DNA of 64,000 nt from Geobacillus thermodenitrificans subsp. thermodenitrificans DSM 465. Its GTDB lineage: Bacteria; Bacillota; Bacilli; Bacillales; Anoxybacillaceae. A program made the translations under genes and the position numbers. The notes under the pieces were generated by a model. That model saw only the letters and a program-made list of their open reading frames with translations, was not told where the DNA came from and ran no database searches. Each line of letters begins with the position of its first letter. Positions within the stretch are counted from its first letter, which is position 1. The DNA is taken from positions 186,001 to 250,000 of the forward strand of contig NZ_AYKT01000005.1 in assembly GCF_000496575.1 (NCBI RefSeq), written 5' to 3'. Shown piece by piece: positions 36,580-44,909 of this stretch.

Positions 36580-36660
36580 CCTTTCCTCCCCCTTTGCTTG
36601 ACTACTGTCAAAAATATTCGGAACTTTACAACCAAAATCCTGCTAATAAGATAACGTCTA

Positions 36661-36706
36661 TTGACAAATTGTCCAATAGCTACCTATTTTTTATTGGCAC
36701 TTTGTC
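36661..36706 (+). promoter_or_regulatory. Permease promoter inside a long inverted repeat
   Basis: TTGACA at 36661-36666 is a consensus -35, with TATTTT about 18 bases on. Around it, GACAAA...CCAATA (36663-36678) is repeated in inverse orientation as TATTGG...TTTGTC (36692-36706): two matched hexamer pairs in each arm. It may be the PucR operator controlling the permease and the divergent regulator. Confidence 0.5.
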
Positions 36707-36801
36707 TAATGTGCATCATGGCTTTTCCCTATACACTAAAAAAACAGCAGCGTAGTCAGACTATTTAGTTAATTTCACTTCCTTTGAAAGGAGGAATTGG
36801 G

Positions 36802-38193
36802 ATGAATCATTCCGGTCTGCAAAAAGGGTTAAAAGAGCGCCATATGACGATGATTGCCATCGCCGGGGTTATCGGTGCCGGGTTGTTTGTCGGAAGCGGA
36901 GCTGTCATTCACTCGACAGGACCGGGAGCCATTGTTTCTTACGCTCTAGCAGGCGCACTCGTCGTGCTTGTCATGCGGATGCTCGGGGAAATGGCGGCCG
37001 CCCGCCCGACGAGTGGATCGTTTGCCGCCTATGCTCATGAAGCGATCGGCCCATGGGCAGGATTTACCGTTGGGTGGCTGTATTGGTTTTTCTGGGTGAT
37101 TGTCATTGCCATTGAAGCCAACGCAGGAGCGGCAATCATCCAATATTGGTTTCCTTCCATTCCGTTATGGCTCCTTAGCCTCGTTCTCACCATTTTGATG
37201 ACACTGACAAACATTTGGTCTGTAAAATCTTACGGGGAGTTTGAATATTGGTTCGCCTTCATCAAAGTGGCGAGCATCGTTCTTTTCCTCATTCTCGGCT
37301 TGGCGTTCATCTTTGGCCTCGCTCCAGGCAGCGAACCGGTCGGGCTGAAAAACTTAACCGGCCACGGCGGATTTATGCCGCATGGCATCGGCTCCATCCT
37401 TGTTGGTATTGTGATCGTCATTTTCTCCTTCTTCGGAACCGAAATCGTCACGATCGCTGCCGGAGAATCAGCCGAACCACAGGAAGCAGTATCGAAGGCG
37501 ACCAAATCGGTAACATGGCGAATTTTAGTCTTCTATATCGGATCCATTGCCGTTGTCGTAACCTTGCTGCCGTGGAACTCCGCAAGTGTCTTGAAAAGCC
37601 CGTTTGTTGCCGTTTTGGAACATGTTGGCGTCCCTGCGGCCGCCCAAATTATGAACTTTATTGTATTGACTGCCGTTTTGTCCTGCCTCAATTCCGGACT
37701 GTACACAACGTCGCGCATGCTTTACTCTCTCGCTGAAAAAGGAGAAGCGCCAAAGTCATTTTTACGGCTCAACAAAAACGGTGTTCCGGTTCGGGCAGTC
37801 ATCGCCAGCACGTTGTTTGCCTATATTGCCGTCATCATGAACTACGTCTCGCCAGATAAAGTGTTTCTCTTTCTTGTCAACTCTTCCGGAGCGATCGCAT
37901 TGCTCGTCTATTTAGTGATTGCTGTCTCACAACTGCGCATGCGACAAAAACTTGAACGCGAAAACAGCACCGCCTTAAAAATCAAAATGTGGCTGTTCCC
38001 ATACTTAACCTATTTTACGATTCTCGCCTTGCTCGTCATCCTTGCCTCCATGCTGTTTATTGAATCAATGATCTCACAGCTGCTGTTAACATTGCTCATT
38101 ACCGCCGTCGTCATCGTTTACTACTTCGTCTTTGCCCGGCGCCACCTCAATCCAAACTACCAGCCAGCCACGCCGACGCCGGCGAAAGATTAA
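36802..38193 (+). CDS. Amino acid permease of the APC superfamily, GabP-like
   Basis: The 463-residue permease has 12 predicted helices. The N-terminal signature is MTMIAIAGVIGAGLFVGSG (consensus amphipathic segment and helix 1 of the amino acid transporter family), followed by GEMAAARPTSGSFAAYA. Length and sequence resemble B. subtilis GabP, the proton-coupled GABA permease, but related permeases carry other amino acids, so no symbol is given. Start choice: AAAGGAGG precedes the ATG at 36802, six codons inside the frame that opens at 36784. It is divergent from the PucR gene and followed by its own terminator. Confidence 0.85.
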   Translation: MNHSGLQKGLKERHMTMIAIAGVIGAGLFVGSGAVIHSTGPGAIVSYALAGALVVLVMRMLGEMAAARPTSGSFAAYAHEAIGPWAGFTVGWLYWFFWVIVIAIEANAGAAIIQYWFPSIPLWLLSLVLTILMTLTNIWSVKSYGEFEYWFAFIKVASIVLFLILGLAFIFGLAPGSEPVGLKNLTGHGGFMPHGIGSILVGIVIVIFSFFGTEIVTIAAGESAEPQEAVSKATKSVTWRILVFYIGSIAVVVTLLPWNSASVLKSPFVAVLEHVGVPAAAQIMNFIVLTAVLSCLNSGLYTTSRMLYSLAEKGEAPKSFLRLNKNGVPVRAVIASTLFAYIAVIMNYVSPDKVFLFLVNSSGAIALLVYLVIAVSQLRMRQKLERENSTALKIKMWLFPYLTYFTILALLVILASMLFIESMISQLLLTLLITAVVIVYYFVFARRHLNPNYQPATPTPAKD

Positions 38194-38213
38194 TATCCAT
38201 CAAGACGAAGGAG

Positions 38214-38246
38214 AATCGCGCCCACCAATAAGGGCGCGATTTCTTT
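38214..38246 (+). terminator. Terminator of the permease gene
   Basis: AATCGCGCCC/GGGCGCGATT stem around an 8-base loop followed by TCTTTT, 21 bases after the stop. Confidence 0.9.
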
Positions 38247-38409
38247 TGAATCGACTCTTTTGTTCCCCCGCGACTTATCCACCTTATGTTTTTATGGACA
38301 TACAAAAGTGACAACTTTTCAAACTTCCACCGGTATCTATATACATGGGTCGCTCCGCGTTGTATACTGACATTGAGAAGAATTTCACAAAAACTAGGAG
38401 GACGAAACA

Positions 38410-38718
38410 ATGATTGTCCATGAACTGATGGACATGGAACATTTATTTGTAGAGCAATTGCAGGAAGGTTACTACATCATCCACGAAACGTACCAAAACG
38501 TGCTCGTTGAACCAGAAGACGGTGACGCCGTCCGGCAAGTGGATGCCGGAACCGAAGAAGTCGTCACCATCTTGTTCGACCCGGGCAATGAATATTCACT
38601 CCTTTGTCTTGATACGTACACGTTTGCCGGCGACATGCCGTCCTTAACTGAGCTGAAAGAGACGATTGCTGCTGAATATGATGTGTTTGTCAACAACGAT
38701 CACGCGGCATCCTTATAA
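38410..38718 (+). CDS. Small acidic protein of unknown function
   Basis: A 102-residue, strongly acidic, apparently soluble protein with no signal peptide or membrane helix. I do not recognise the family. Coding is supported by a strong ribosome binding site (TAGGAGG, 8 bases before the ATG), a full-length frame with normal codon use, and a hairpin terminator downstream. It lies between the permease terminator and the convergent methyltransferase gene. Nothing in the sequence indicates its role; it could be an unrelated housekeeping protein or an accessory of the adjacent restriction-like locus. Confidence 0.7.
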   Translation: MIVHELMDMEHLFVEQLQEGYYIIHETYQNVLVEPEDGDAVRQVDAGTEEVVTILFDPGNEYSLLCLDTYTFAGDMPSLTELKETIAAEYDVFVNNDHAASL

Positions 38719-38838
38719 TCCCCGCCCCTAAGCAGCCGCCATAGGAGAATCTGCGTACATTCCGGCAACCACACACACCGCCATGAGCACAGCTGAAACA
38801 AAGACGAAAACACTGTACGAAAATGATTAGCCAAGAGA

Positions 38839-38870
38839 CAGCCCGTTCGCTTAGCGAGCGGGCTGTTTTG
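38839..38870 (+). terminator. Hairpin between the small acidic protein and the methyltransferase
   Basis: AGCCCG-T-TCGC pairs with GCGA-G-CGGGCT around TTA, followed by GTTTTG on the plus strand. The TTA loop is the methyltransferase stop codon on the other strand. Confidence 0.7.
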
Positions 38871-40287
38871 ATTTCCGTTCAATTTGAAACACTTTAAAGC
38901 CGATATCAAGATCAATCTTTCCCGTTTCACGAATGATTTTCTCCCCTGCACGGCAGATGCGCTCACGACCGATGTCACAAATCGTCCGAAACCCAGCTTG
39001 ATACGCCGCAGATGTTTTCACCATCCGTTCAGGGAGCTGCACCATGATGAACGACCGCTGTCCCCCGTCTTCGGCGTTTTGCTGCATGACCGCATGAGCC
39101 GTTGTCGCCGAACCGGAAAAAAAGTCGAGGATGACGTCATCATCCTTCGTTGTCAATGCCACCATGCGCTGAATGAGCTTGACCGGCTTCGGGTAGTCCA
39201 TCACCGCCATCCCGTCAAACAGCTCCTTCAGCTCTTTTTTCGCCTCTTGCGAGTGAGACACTTCATCATGCGTCCAGATCGTAAGCGGCGTCATCGTCGG
39301 TTTCACTTCACGCAAAAACCGCTTCAGGCGCGGCACCCCGTTTCCGTGCTTGCCAAACCAAATGCGATTGTCCGCTGCCAGCTCGGCGAAACGTTCTTTC
39401 GTCACCCGCCAGCAATACCCGCTCGGCGGGGAAACAACCCGGCCGCCCGGCGTCACGATGTCATAAATTTTTTCCGGAATGGGCGGACCGACCGACAAAT
39501 CGCCTGACATCCACGGCCCGCGCGGGTCGTTATCCGGATTCGCATACCGCCCATTTGCCTCCGAGTCGCGCGGCAAGCCGTACCAAGCGAGACGGTCGAT
39601 GTTTTTCGCATAGCACAAAATGAAGTCATGGTTGCGGGAGGCGAACTTGTTCATGTTGACCGGCGAAAACGCCCGCTGCCAAATGAACGTCGCGACGAAA
39701 TTACGCTCACCGAAAATTTCATCGCACATTTTTTTCAAATTGGCCTGTTCCGTATCGTCAATAGAGATAAAAATGGCTCCCGTCTCAGCCAACAACGCCT
39801 TCGCCACCCAAAGGCGCGGATACATCATGTTAAGCCAGCCGGCATGAACGCGCGCTTCCTCCTGCTCTATATGTGAAGCGGCGCGCTTCCTTTTGCGCCA
39901 ATTGTCTTTGTACGTGAACGCTTTGCCTGTATTGTACGGCGGGTCAATGTAAATCATTTGCACGCTTCCTTCATGTGACGCTCGCAGCAACTTGAGCGCT
40001 TCCAAATTGTCCCCTTCAATATACCAGTTGTTCGTCGTCTCCCACCGCTTACTTGCCGCTCGGTCGGGCCGCAGCGCTCCGATGGCGGGCGTTTCCGCCA
40101 ACTGCTTCGCTCCCGCCTTCCCCGGCCATGTGAATCCGTACACTTCGTCTTGCTCTTCGTAACCAAGCTCTTTTTTCAACCGCTCCCAATCGATCGCTTC
40201 GCCTGCCACCACTTCCGGAAAAAGCTCTTTGACCCGCTCCAGCCTCGCGCTCACTGCCCCTTTTGTTCTCCTGCCACCGTTTGCCAT
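38851..40287 (-). CDS. Beta-class site-specific DNA methyltransferase (type III Mod-like)
   Basis: The 478-residue enzyme transfers a methyl group from SAM to an exocyclic amino group (N6-adenine or N4-cytosine). Motif IV DPPYNTG lies near residue 114 and motif I FFSGSATTAHAV near 389. This DPPY-before-FxGxG order defines the beta class. The long segment between them should hold the target recognition domain. The N-terminal region (residues 1-100, LKLLRASHEGSVQMIYIDPPY) resembles type III Mod subunits. No Res subunit is adjacent. Instead, a nuclease/helicase fusion lies upstream in the same direction, 573 bp away, with a CRISPR unit between. Start choice: the frame opens at 40392, but the ATG at 40287 follows GAGAGGGGG. 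Confidence 0.83.
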   Translation of the reverse strand: MANGGRRTKGAVSARLERVKELFPEVVAGEAIDWERLKKELGYEEQDEVYGFTWPGKAGAKQLAETPAIGALRPDRAASKRWETTNNWYIEGDNLEALKLLRASHEGSVQMIYIDPPYNTGKAFTYKDNWRKRKRAASHIEQEEARVHAGWLNMMYPRLWVAKALLAETGAIFISIDDTEQANLKKMCDEIFGERNFVATFIWQRAFSPVNMNKFASRNHDFILCYAKNIDRLAWYGLPRDSEANGRYANPDNDPRGPWMSGDLSVGPPIPEKIYDIVTPGGRVVSPPSGYCWRVTKERFAELAADNRIWFGKHGNGVPRLKRFLREVKPTMTPLTIWTHDEVSHSQEAKKELKELFDGMAVMDYPKPVKLIQRMVALTTKDDDVILDFFSGSATTAHAVMQQNAEDGGQRSFIMVQLPERMVKTSAAYQAGFRTICDIGRERICRAGEKIIRETGKIDLDIGFKVFQIERKSKQPAR

Positions 40288-40401
40288 AGCACGCCCCCTC
40301 TCCCGCACCACCCTGTCGGCGGCGCTTCTTATCCACCAACAAGAGATCGTATTTCCAATATTTCGCCATGGCAAACGGTTTTCCTGCCTCAATTCTTAGC
40401 C

Positions 40402-40439
40402 AAAAAACACCCCCCGCCTCCTGCGAACGGAAGCGGGGG
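40402..40439 (-). terminator. Terminator after the CRISPR unit
   Basis: CCCCCGC at 40411-40417 pairs with GCGGGGG at 40433-40439, extended by further pairing inside. On the minus strand it is followed by TGTTTTTTGG. It starts right after the degenerate repeat, as expected if the repeats are transcribed on the minus strand. Confidence 0.8.
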
Positions 40440-40548
40440 AGTAGAATCCTTTAAACGAGGCCTTCCTCTTTCAACTTTCAATCAAGAAGAATTTTTTTTG
40501 GTTGAAGGAGATGTTTCAATCCTCTAAACGAGGCCTTCCTCTTTCAAC
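40440..40548 (-). CRISPR. Two-repeat CRISPR unit with one 37-bp spacer, no cas genes nearby
   Basis: A 36-nt repeat occupies 40513-40548 and a diverged copy 40440-40475, with a 37-nt spacer at 40476-40512. On the minus strand the repeat begins GTTGAAAGAGG and ends GGATTGAAAC, with a short CCTC/GAGG dyad inside. That is typical of type I or III CRISPR repeats that leave an ATTGAAAC handle. The copies differ at five positions, four of them at the end distal in this orientation, as usual for a terminal repeat. So transcription is probably on the minus strand with the leader at 40549 onwards. The spacer is itself partly self-complementary (TTCAATCAA/TTGGTTGAA). With no cas genes in the window, the unit would depend on Cas proteins encoded elsewhere, or it is a relic. 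Confidence 0.75.
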
Positions 40549-40859
40549 AGCTCCTTCATTTTACCATTGATTTTCTAAGGCGGCAAGGGGCCATTTTTCA
40601 CACCCCTTCCACCCCCTCAAAAAATAAAATGTGGTTATGTCAACTTGTACAACTGACCAAAAACGTCAACCATCCAAATCATTGATAAATCAAGATCATG
40701 TTTCGTTTTACGAAAGAAAAATCGCCATGCACACCTCCCCTGTTTTTTGGCTGTTTTTGGACCGTACACCGCGCCATATGCACGGGAACGAACCGAATTG
40801 GCAGGGAAGGCGGCATGGCAGCTGAAGCAGCCAGCAGCGGCGCTATTCCTTTTTCCATC
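40549..40859 (-). other. Putative CRISPR leader and downstream region of the helicase gene
   Basis: 311 bp between the intact repeat and the nuclease/helicase stop. The part next to the repeat is moderately A+T-rich with G-runs (GGGGGTGG, GGGGTGTG on the minus strand), possibly a leader, and includes TTGACA at about 40638-40643 on the minus strand. A 96-codon minus frame covers part of it without a ribosome binding site and was not called. Confidence 0.4.
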
Positions 40860-43800
40860 TTAATGGTGGCGGGAAGCCACCTGATCGAACACGCGGCACC
40901 CGACTCGATACATGTGCAGGACGGCACCGTCGACAACGAACGTTTGGGCTTCTCCGTGCCTCGACGCATAGTGCTCGAGACCGATCATAAAGTTCACCCC
41001 TTCGCGATAGTCGTCGTTTCCTAAGACGTGCAGCGATGGGGATAGAAGATGGCGGGAAAGGAAAAGAATCGTCTTTTTCCGCGCGCGTGTGAGCGAGACG
41101 TTCAATCGGTTGAGGCTGTAGATGAACTCCCCTTCCATCGCGGCCAGTTCCGGGTCGGCGACGCCGTAGCTGATGATGGCCGCTTCCGCCTCCTGACCTT
41201 GCATTTTGTCGACCGTATCGACGAAAAACGGCGGACGCAGCCCCTCGCGTTCAAGCGCGCGGCGAATGGCGCGGATTTGCGCGCGATGCGGCGAGATGAT
41301 AAACAGTCCGTTGCGCCAAAACGCCTTGTCGCCGTCTGGCGTATCATGATATCGTTTTCCATCGCCATCAAGCAGCCGCTCCCGAAGCGTTTTCGTTACG
41401 CTCGCCACCCAACGCGCTTCCGCTTCGTTTTCTTGTGCGCCGTACACGCCATCATACGTGCAGACGACAAGCGGATAGTCGGGATCGATCGCCGCTTCCA
41501 CCCATTCATCGGCAGTTGGAGCGGCGGCGAGCGTCAGCGTTTGCTCGGCAATTCGACGGTTGAACGCCGTATAATCCCGTCCGTAAATCTGCTCAGCCGG
41601 ATAGCGGCAGAGCGTCTCATTCATGCGGAAATTATCCGTCAACTGGCAAGTGAGCCGCTTCTCCACGTCTGCGTCAAACAGCAGGCGGAAAATCGATTCG
41701 AACAAAGGCGGCTCCCCTTCGACGGTCTTGTACGCTCCTTGAATAATCGGCGGCAGCTGAAAATGGTCGCCAACAATGAGCAGCCTCCCTGCCTTTTTCA
41801 CATGACGGAGCGCGAGCAACGAATCAGCCACCCGAATTTGCGACGCTTCATCGAGCACGACGACGTCAAATCCGCCATCTAGCAATCCTTTTTCATGCGC
41901 TCGTTGGATGCCGTACAGCGTGGCGCCAAGCACGCAATGACGGCCGCTGTCAAGCCATTCCCAAACTTCGCCGTCCGCCAGTTCGATGATCCCTTTGGCG
42001 TTTTCCGTCTGAACCGCGCCGAGCTTCGCAATGCTTACCTTCCCTTGCGGCGCAAGTTCCTTGATTTTGTTCAGGCAGTTTTCGATCGCCGCGTGGGTGA
42101 AGCCAGAAATAAGAATGGCGAGCCTCCGCCCCCGCTTCTCATAAATCGCCATCAGCAAACGAAGCGCCGCGGCGATAAAGTGCGTTTTCCCCGTGCCCGG
42201 CGGCCCCCAAACGAGCGTCAATGTATAACGAAGAAGATGGACAAACGCTTGACGCTGGCTTTTCGTCAGCCTGCTTTCACGGAGAAGCGCCTTGACTTCG
42301 TCCGCTTCCCACTTCGGCCGGAACGTTTTTCGATAGCGGATCGGGTCGCGGATCAAATCCAGAATGCGATGATTTTCCTGATCCAACGCTTGCAGCGCCC
42401 GCAAGACGCGCACTGTGGTCAAATCGGCATAGCGCAGCGACAGCAAATAATTCTCGCCTTTGACAAGCGGGAAACGGTCAAGCAATCGAGGCAGCTCGAG
42501 TTCAAGTTCAGCCGTCTTGCCATCATCATCGATCGTGCGAATACGGGCAAAGTACAAGTTGGCCCATCTCGGCGCCGACCGGTCGCCTGCGTATTTCATA
42601 TCGGGAAACGTCTGTTGCGCTTTCTCCCCTTCCTCATCACATTCCGTCAACAGCCAGTTGGCTTTTTGGTCGATTGCTTCAAGTGCATGTCGATTGTTCA
42701 ATCGAAACCGCTTGGCGCCAAGGTACGTTATATGAAGCGTAACTCCCGTTTCAAGCCGATCGGCAAGCGGAAGCGAGCGGCGCTGACGAACATCCAAGTA
42801 GTTTAATAGCGCCTCGTAGCGCGCCATAAACGCCAACTTCGAAATGAGCGGATCACGGTAATGAGCCGAATCGGGAAAACGGAATTTTTCCGGCCAAACG
42901 GCGAGCGGAGAAGGCTGGATACGAGCAGCCCAAGCGCGGATACCTCGGATGATACTGTGAGCAGCCCAAAGGCGGCGTCTCAGTTCCCCCTCAACCTCTT
43001 TCCTTTTTTCTTCGTCCCCGGTTTGCCACGCGTCATGCAATACATCCATTTTCATGGCGTTTGTCAAGCGAAACGAAAAGCGCTCGTTCGCTCGATACGT
43101 AAACGGACGATCGCTGTAAGCGGCGATATACGCCGACAAGTCCTCAAGACGGTAAGCAACATGCACCGGCAAAGCAAACAGTTGGCTCGCTACGGTCGTC
43201 AAAACGACAACTGGAAGCGGAACCATCTCCTTCGGGTGCTGATGGGCGCTCGATAGCACACCACTATGAAAATAAAATAATAGACGAACCGCTTTTTCTT
43301 GGTATTCGCGATCAAGCAGAAGCTCAGAAAGCATATGTTGCAAGTTGTCCCATTCATAGTTGTCAACGACATACGCCTGCACGGATTTTTGCGCCTGCCA
43401 TTCGCGCGTTTTGTTGTAATCATGCACCGTCTGAAGCAAGCGATCGAGCGCGTCGACAAACTTCCGAATGACCGCATCGCATTCTTCCAAACAGCGGGCG
43501 ACAAAATGATGCATTTCCGATCCCGTTCCAAACACGTCTATTCCGCCAACGCGGTACAACGATGCGGCCGCGATTTTCCCCGTCGCCTGATCGCGCTGAG
43601 CCGTGAAAATCAAACGGATGTCCTCCCATTTAGGCATATCCGCTACAACGCGATCGTGCGGAATGACTTTTTCTTTAGCGATGGCCATAAGCTGGGTTTC
43701 AAGCCGCCGGCGCTGGCGGGCCAATGTGGCGTTTTGTTTCAGCACGGATCCGTTTTCTTCACGCTGAAGAAATTGGTGAAACGCTCGAATAGTTTCAGGC

Positions 43801-44630
43801 AATTGCTGTTCGCGGACGAAGCGGGAGGTGTAGCTGGATAAGTACGGGACAAGGGAAATGTGCGCCTGTTGCCGCGCCTTGTCCAAACAGTAGCTATAAA
43901 ATGGACACCATTCGCAACGGTAATCCAAATGCCAAAACAAGTCATCCGCCTGTTTTTCCGTCAGTATCGTCAGCTCACTGGATAAAAAATGTTCAATATA
44001 TGGAATCAGCTGGCGAATGTTGGTCGTTTGCGGCTGCTCAGCCCCGTACGTCCATATCCTCGTTTCGTCCAAATCAACCTTCCCTTTGATTCCATGCTCT
44101 TCTAAAACGAAAGATAAAATCAGTGCGTACAGCGCTGTTTGCACACGGTGAGAAAATTGCAATGCGTCGGACGATTTTATATCAATGATGCGAAACGTCC
44201 AACCGTCTTGCCCCCGCACACATTCAATAACATCCGGACGGCACGCCGCAAAACGGACGGTTCCCGGATTCAATCCGTACCGTTCGTAAAAACGGGGCGG
44301 CACAATCAAGGTGGGCTGATACAAATATCGCTTGCTCGGCTCCTTCAGCTCCCGGATCGTCTCTTCGCTATCCAAATAACAATGTGAAAGTGGCAAGTCA
44401 GACACCTGCTTGCCCATCTTCACTTCATCGGCCAAATAGGTGGAAATTACCGTCTTCTCCCACTCCACCCCACGGCGCAACACGTTTTCATGGCTCGCCG
44501 GCCGTCTAAACAGTTCTTCAGGCACATCGAGCTCGCCGCGCCGCTCTTTCGCCAATGATCGAAAATACAAGTTTCGCTCACACTCATGGTAAAAATAGCT
44601 GGCAATTTTCGCCGGAGAAACGTAAAACAT
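40860..44630 (-). CDS. RecB-like nuclease fused to an SF1 (UPF1/DNA2-type) helicase
   Basis: A 1256-residue protein. The N-terminal 250 residues form a PD-(D/E)XK domain of the Cas4/RecB type: CRPDVIE near 128-134, the catalytic IIDIKSS near 150, and a cysteine cluster CEWCPFYSYC near 237-247 that may hold an iron-sulphur centre. After about 500 less conserved residues comes a superfamily 1 helicase: Walker A LVWGPPGTGKTHF near 809, DEAS box VVVLDEASQI near 925, GDHFQLPP, and motif VI LNRLNVSLTRARKK. The layout recalls TM0106-type RecB-like proteins and eukaryotic DNA2. It probably unwinds and cuts DNA, or RNA-DNA hybrids. Extended -10 TGATATAAT lies at 44695-44700, with AAAGGAA before the ATG. 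Confidence 0.8.
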   Translation of the reverse strand: MFYVSPAKIASYFYHECERNLYFRSLAKERRGELDVPEELFRRPASHENVLRRGVEWEKTVISTYLADEVKMGKQVSDLPLSHCYLDSEETIRELKEPSKRYLYQPTLIVPPRFYERYGLNPGTVRFAACRPDVIECVRGQDGWTFRIIDIKSSDALQFSHRVQTALYALILSFVLEEHGIKGKVDLDETRIWTYGAEQPQTTNIRQLIPYIEHFLSSELTILTEKQADDLFWHLDYRCEWCPFYSYCLDKARQQAHISLVPYLSSYTSRFVREQQLPETIRAFHQFLQREENGSVLKQNATLARQRRRLETQLMAIAKEKVIPHDRVVADMPKWEDIRLIFTAQRDQATGKIAAASLYRVGGIDVFGTGSEMHHFVARCLEECDAVIRKFVDALDRLLQTVHDYNKTREWQAQKSVQAYVVDNYEWDNLQHMLSELLLDREYQEKAVRLLFYFHSGVLSSAHQHPKEMVPLPVVVLTTVASQLFALPVHVAYRLEDLSAYIAAYSDRPFTYRANERFSFRLTNAMKMDVLHDAWQTGDEEKRKEVEGELRRRLWAAHSIIRGIRAWAARIQPSPLAVWPEKFRFPDSAHYRDPLISKLAFMARYEALLNYLDVRQRRSLPLADRLETGVTLHITYLGAKRFRLNNRHALEAIDQKANWLLTECDEEGEKAQQTFPDMKYAGDRSAPRWANLYFARIRTIDDDGKTAELELELPRLLDRFPLVKGENYLLSLRYADLTTVRVLRALQALDQENHRILDLIRDPIRYRKTFRPKWEADEVKALLRESRLTKSQRQAFVHLLRYTLTLVWGPPGTGKTHFIAAALRLLMAIYEKRGRRLAILISGFTHAAIENCLNKIKELAPQGKVSIAKLGAVQTENAKGIIELADGEVWEWLDSGRHCVLGATLYGIQRAHEKGLLDGGFDVVVLDEASQIRVADSLLALRHVKKAGRLLIVGDHFQLPPIIQGAYKTVEGEPPLFESIFRLLFDADVEKRLTCQLTDNFRMNETLCRYPAEQIYGRDYTAFNRRIAEQTLTLAAAPTADEWVEAAIDPDYPLVVCTYDGVYGAQENEAEARWVASVTKTLRERLLDGDGKRYHDTPDGDKAFWRNGLFIISPHRAQIRAIRRALEREGLRPPFFVDTVDKMQGQEAEAAIISYGVADPELAAMEGEFIYSLNRLNVSLTRARKKTILFLSRHLLSPSLHVLGNDDYREGVNFMIGLEHYASRHGEAQTFVVDGAVLHMYRVGCRVFDQVASRHH

Positions 44631-44871
44631 GCACCGATTCCTTTCTTTCTATGTATTTTCGTCCCAAACCGATCGCTGCGTACAGCAATTGTTTATTATA
44701 TCATACGGCCCCATTTCCTCCTCCATGCCAAGCGGTAGGCACGAATAAGTCTGTTTTACAGATTGTATGTTGGAAATTGGGGAAATGAGACGGCATGCTC
44801 TCACTACTGTTCGACCAGCTTGACCATACATGAGAAAGAACATTCAAAAACGTTATTGTGCGACGCTTCCA

Positions 44872-44901
44872 TGAAAGAAGGCGGGCTATGTAAGCCCGCC
44901 T
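44872..44901 (-). terminator. Terminator of the yclNOPQ operon
   Basis: AGGCGGGC/GCCCGCCT stem (44879-44886 and 44894-44901) followed by TCTTTC on the minus strand, just after the binding-protein gene. Confidence 0.85.
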
Positions 44902-44909
44902 AGCTCTCA

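Noticed and set aside
38851-40287. Complete type III restriction-modification system
   Set aside because: The neighbouring helicase is not a Res subunit: it is a UPF1/DNA2-type SF1 enzyme with an N-terminal RecB-like nuclease, and the genes are 573 bp apart with a terminator between them.
40679-40969. 96-codon minus-strand frame next to the CRISPR unit
   Set aside because: No ribosome binding site, overlaps the helicase 3' end, and no recognisable features; kept only as part of the putative leader region.
41049-41882. 277-codon and 303-codon plus-strand frames opposite the helicase
   Set aside because: Antisense to the helicase motifs; long only because of the G+C-biased third positions of the real gene.
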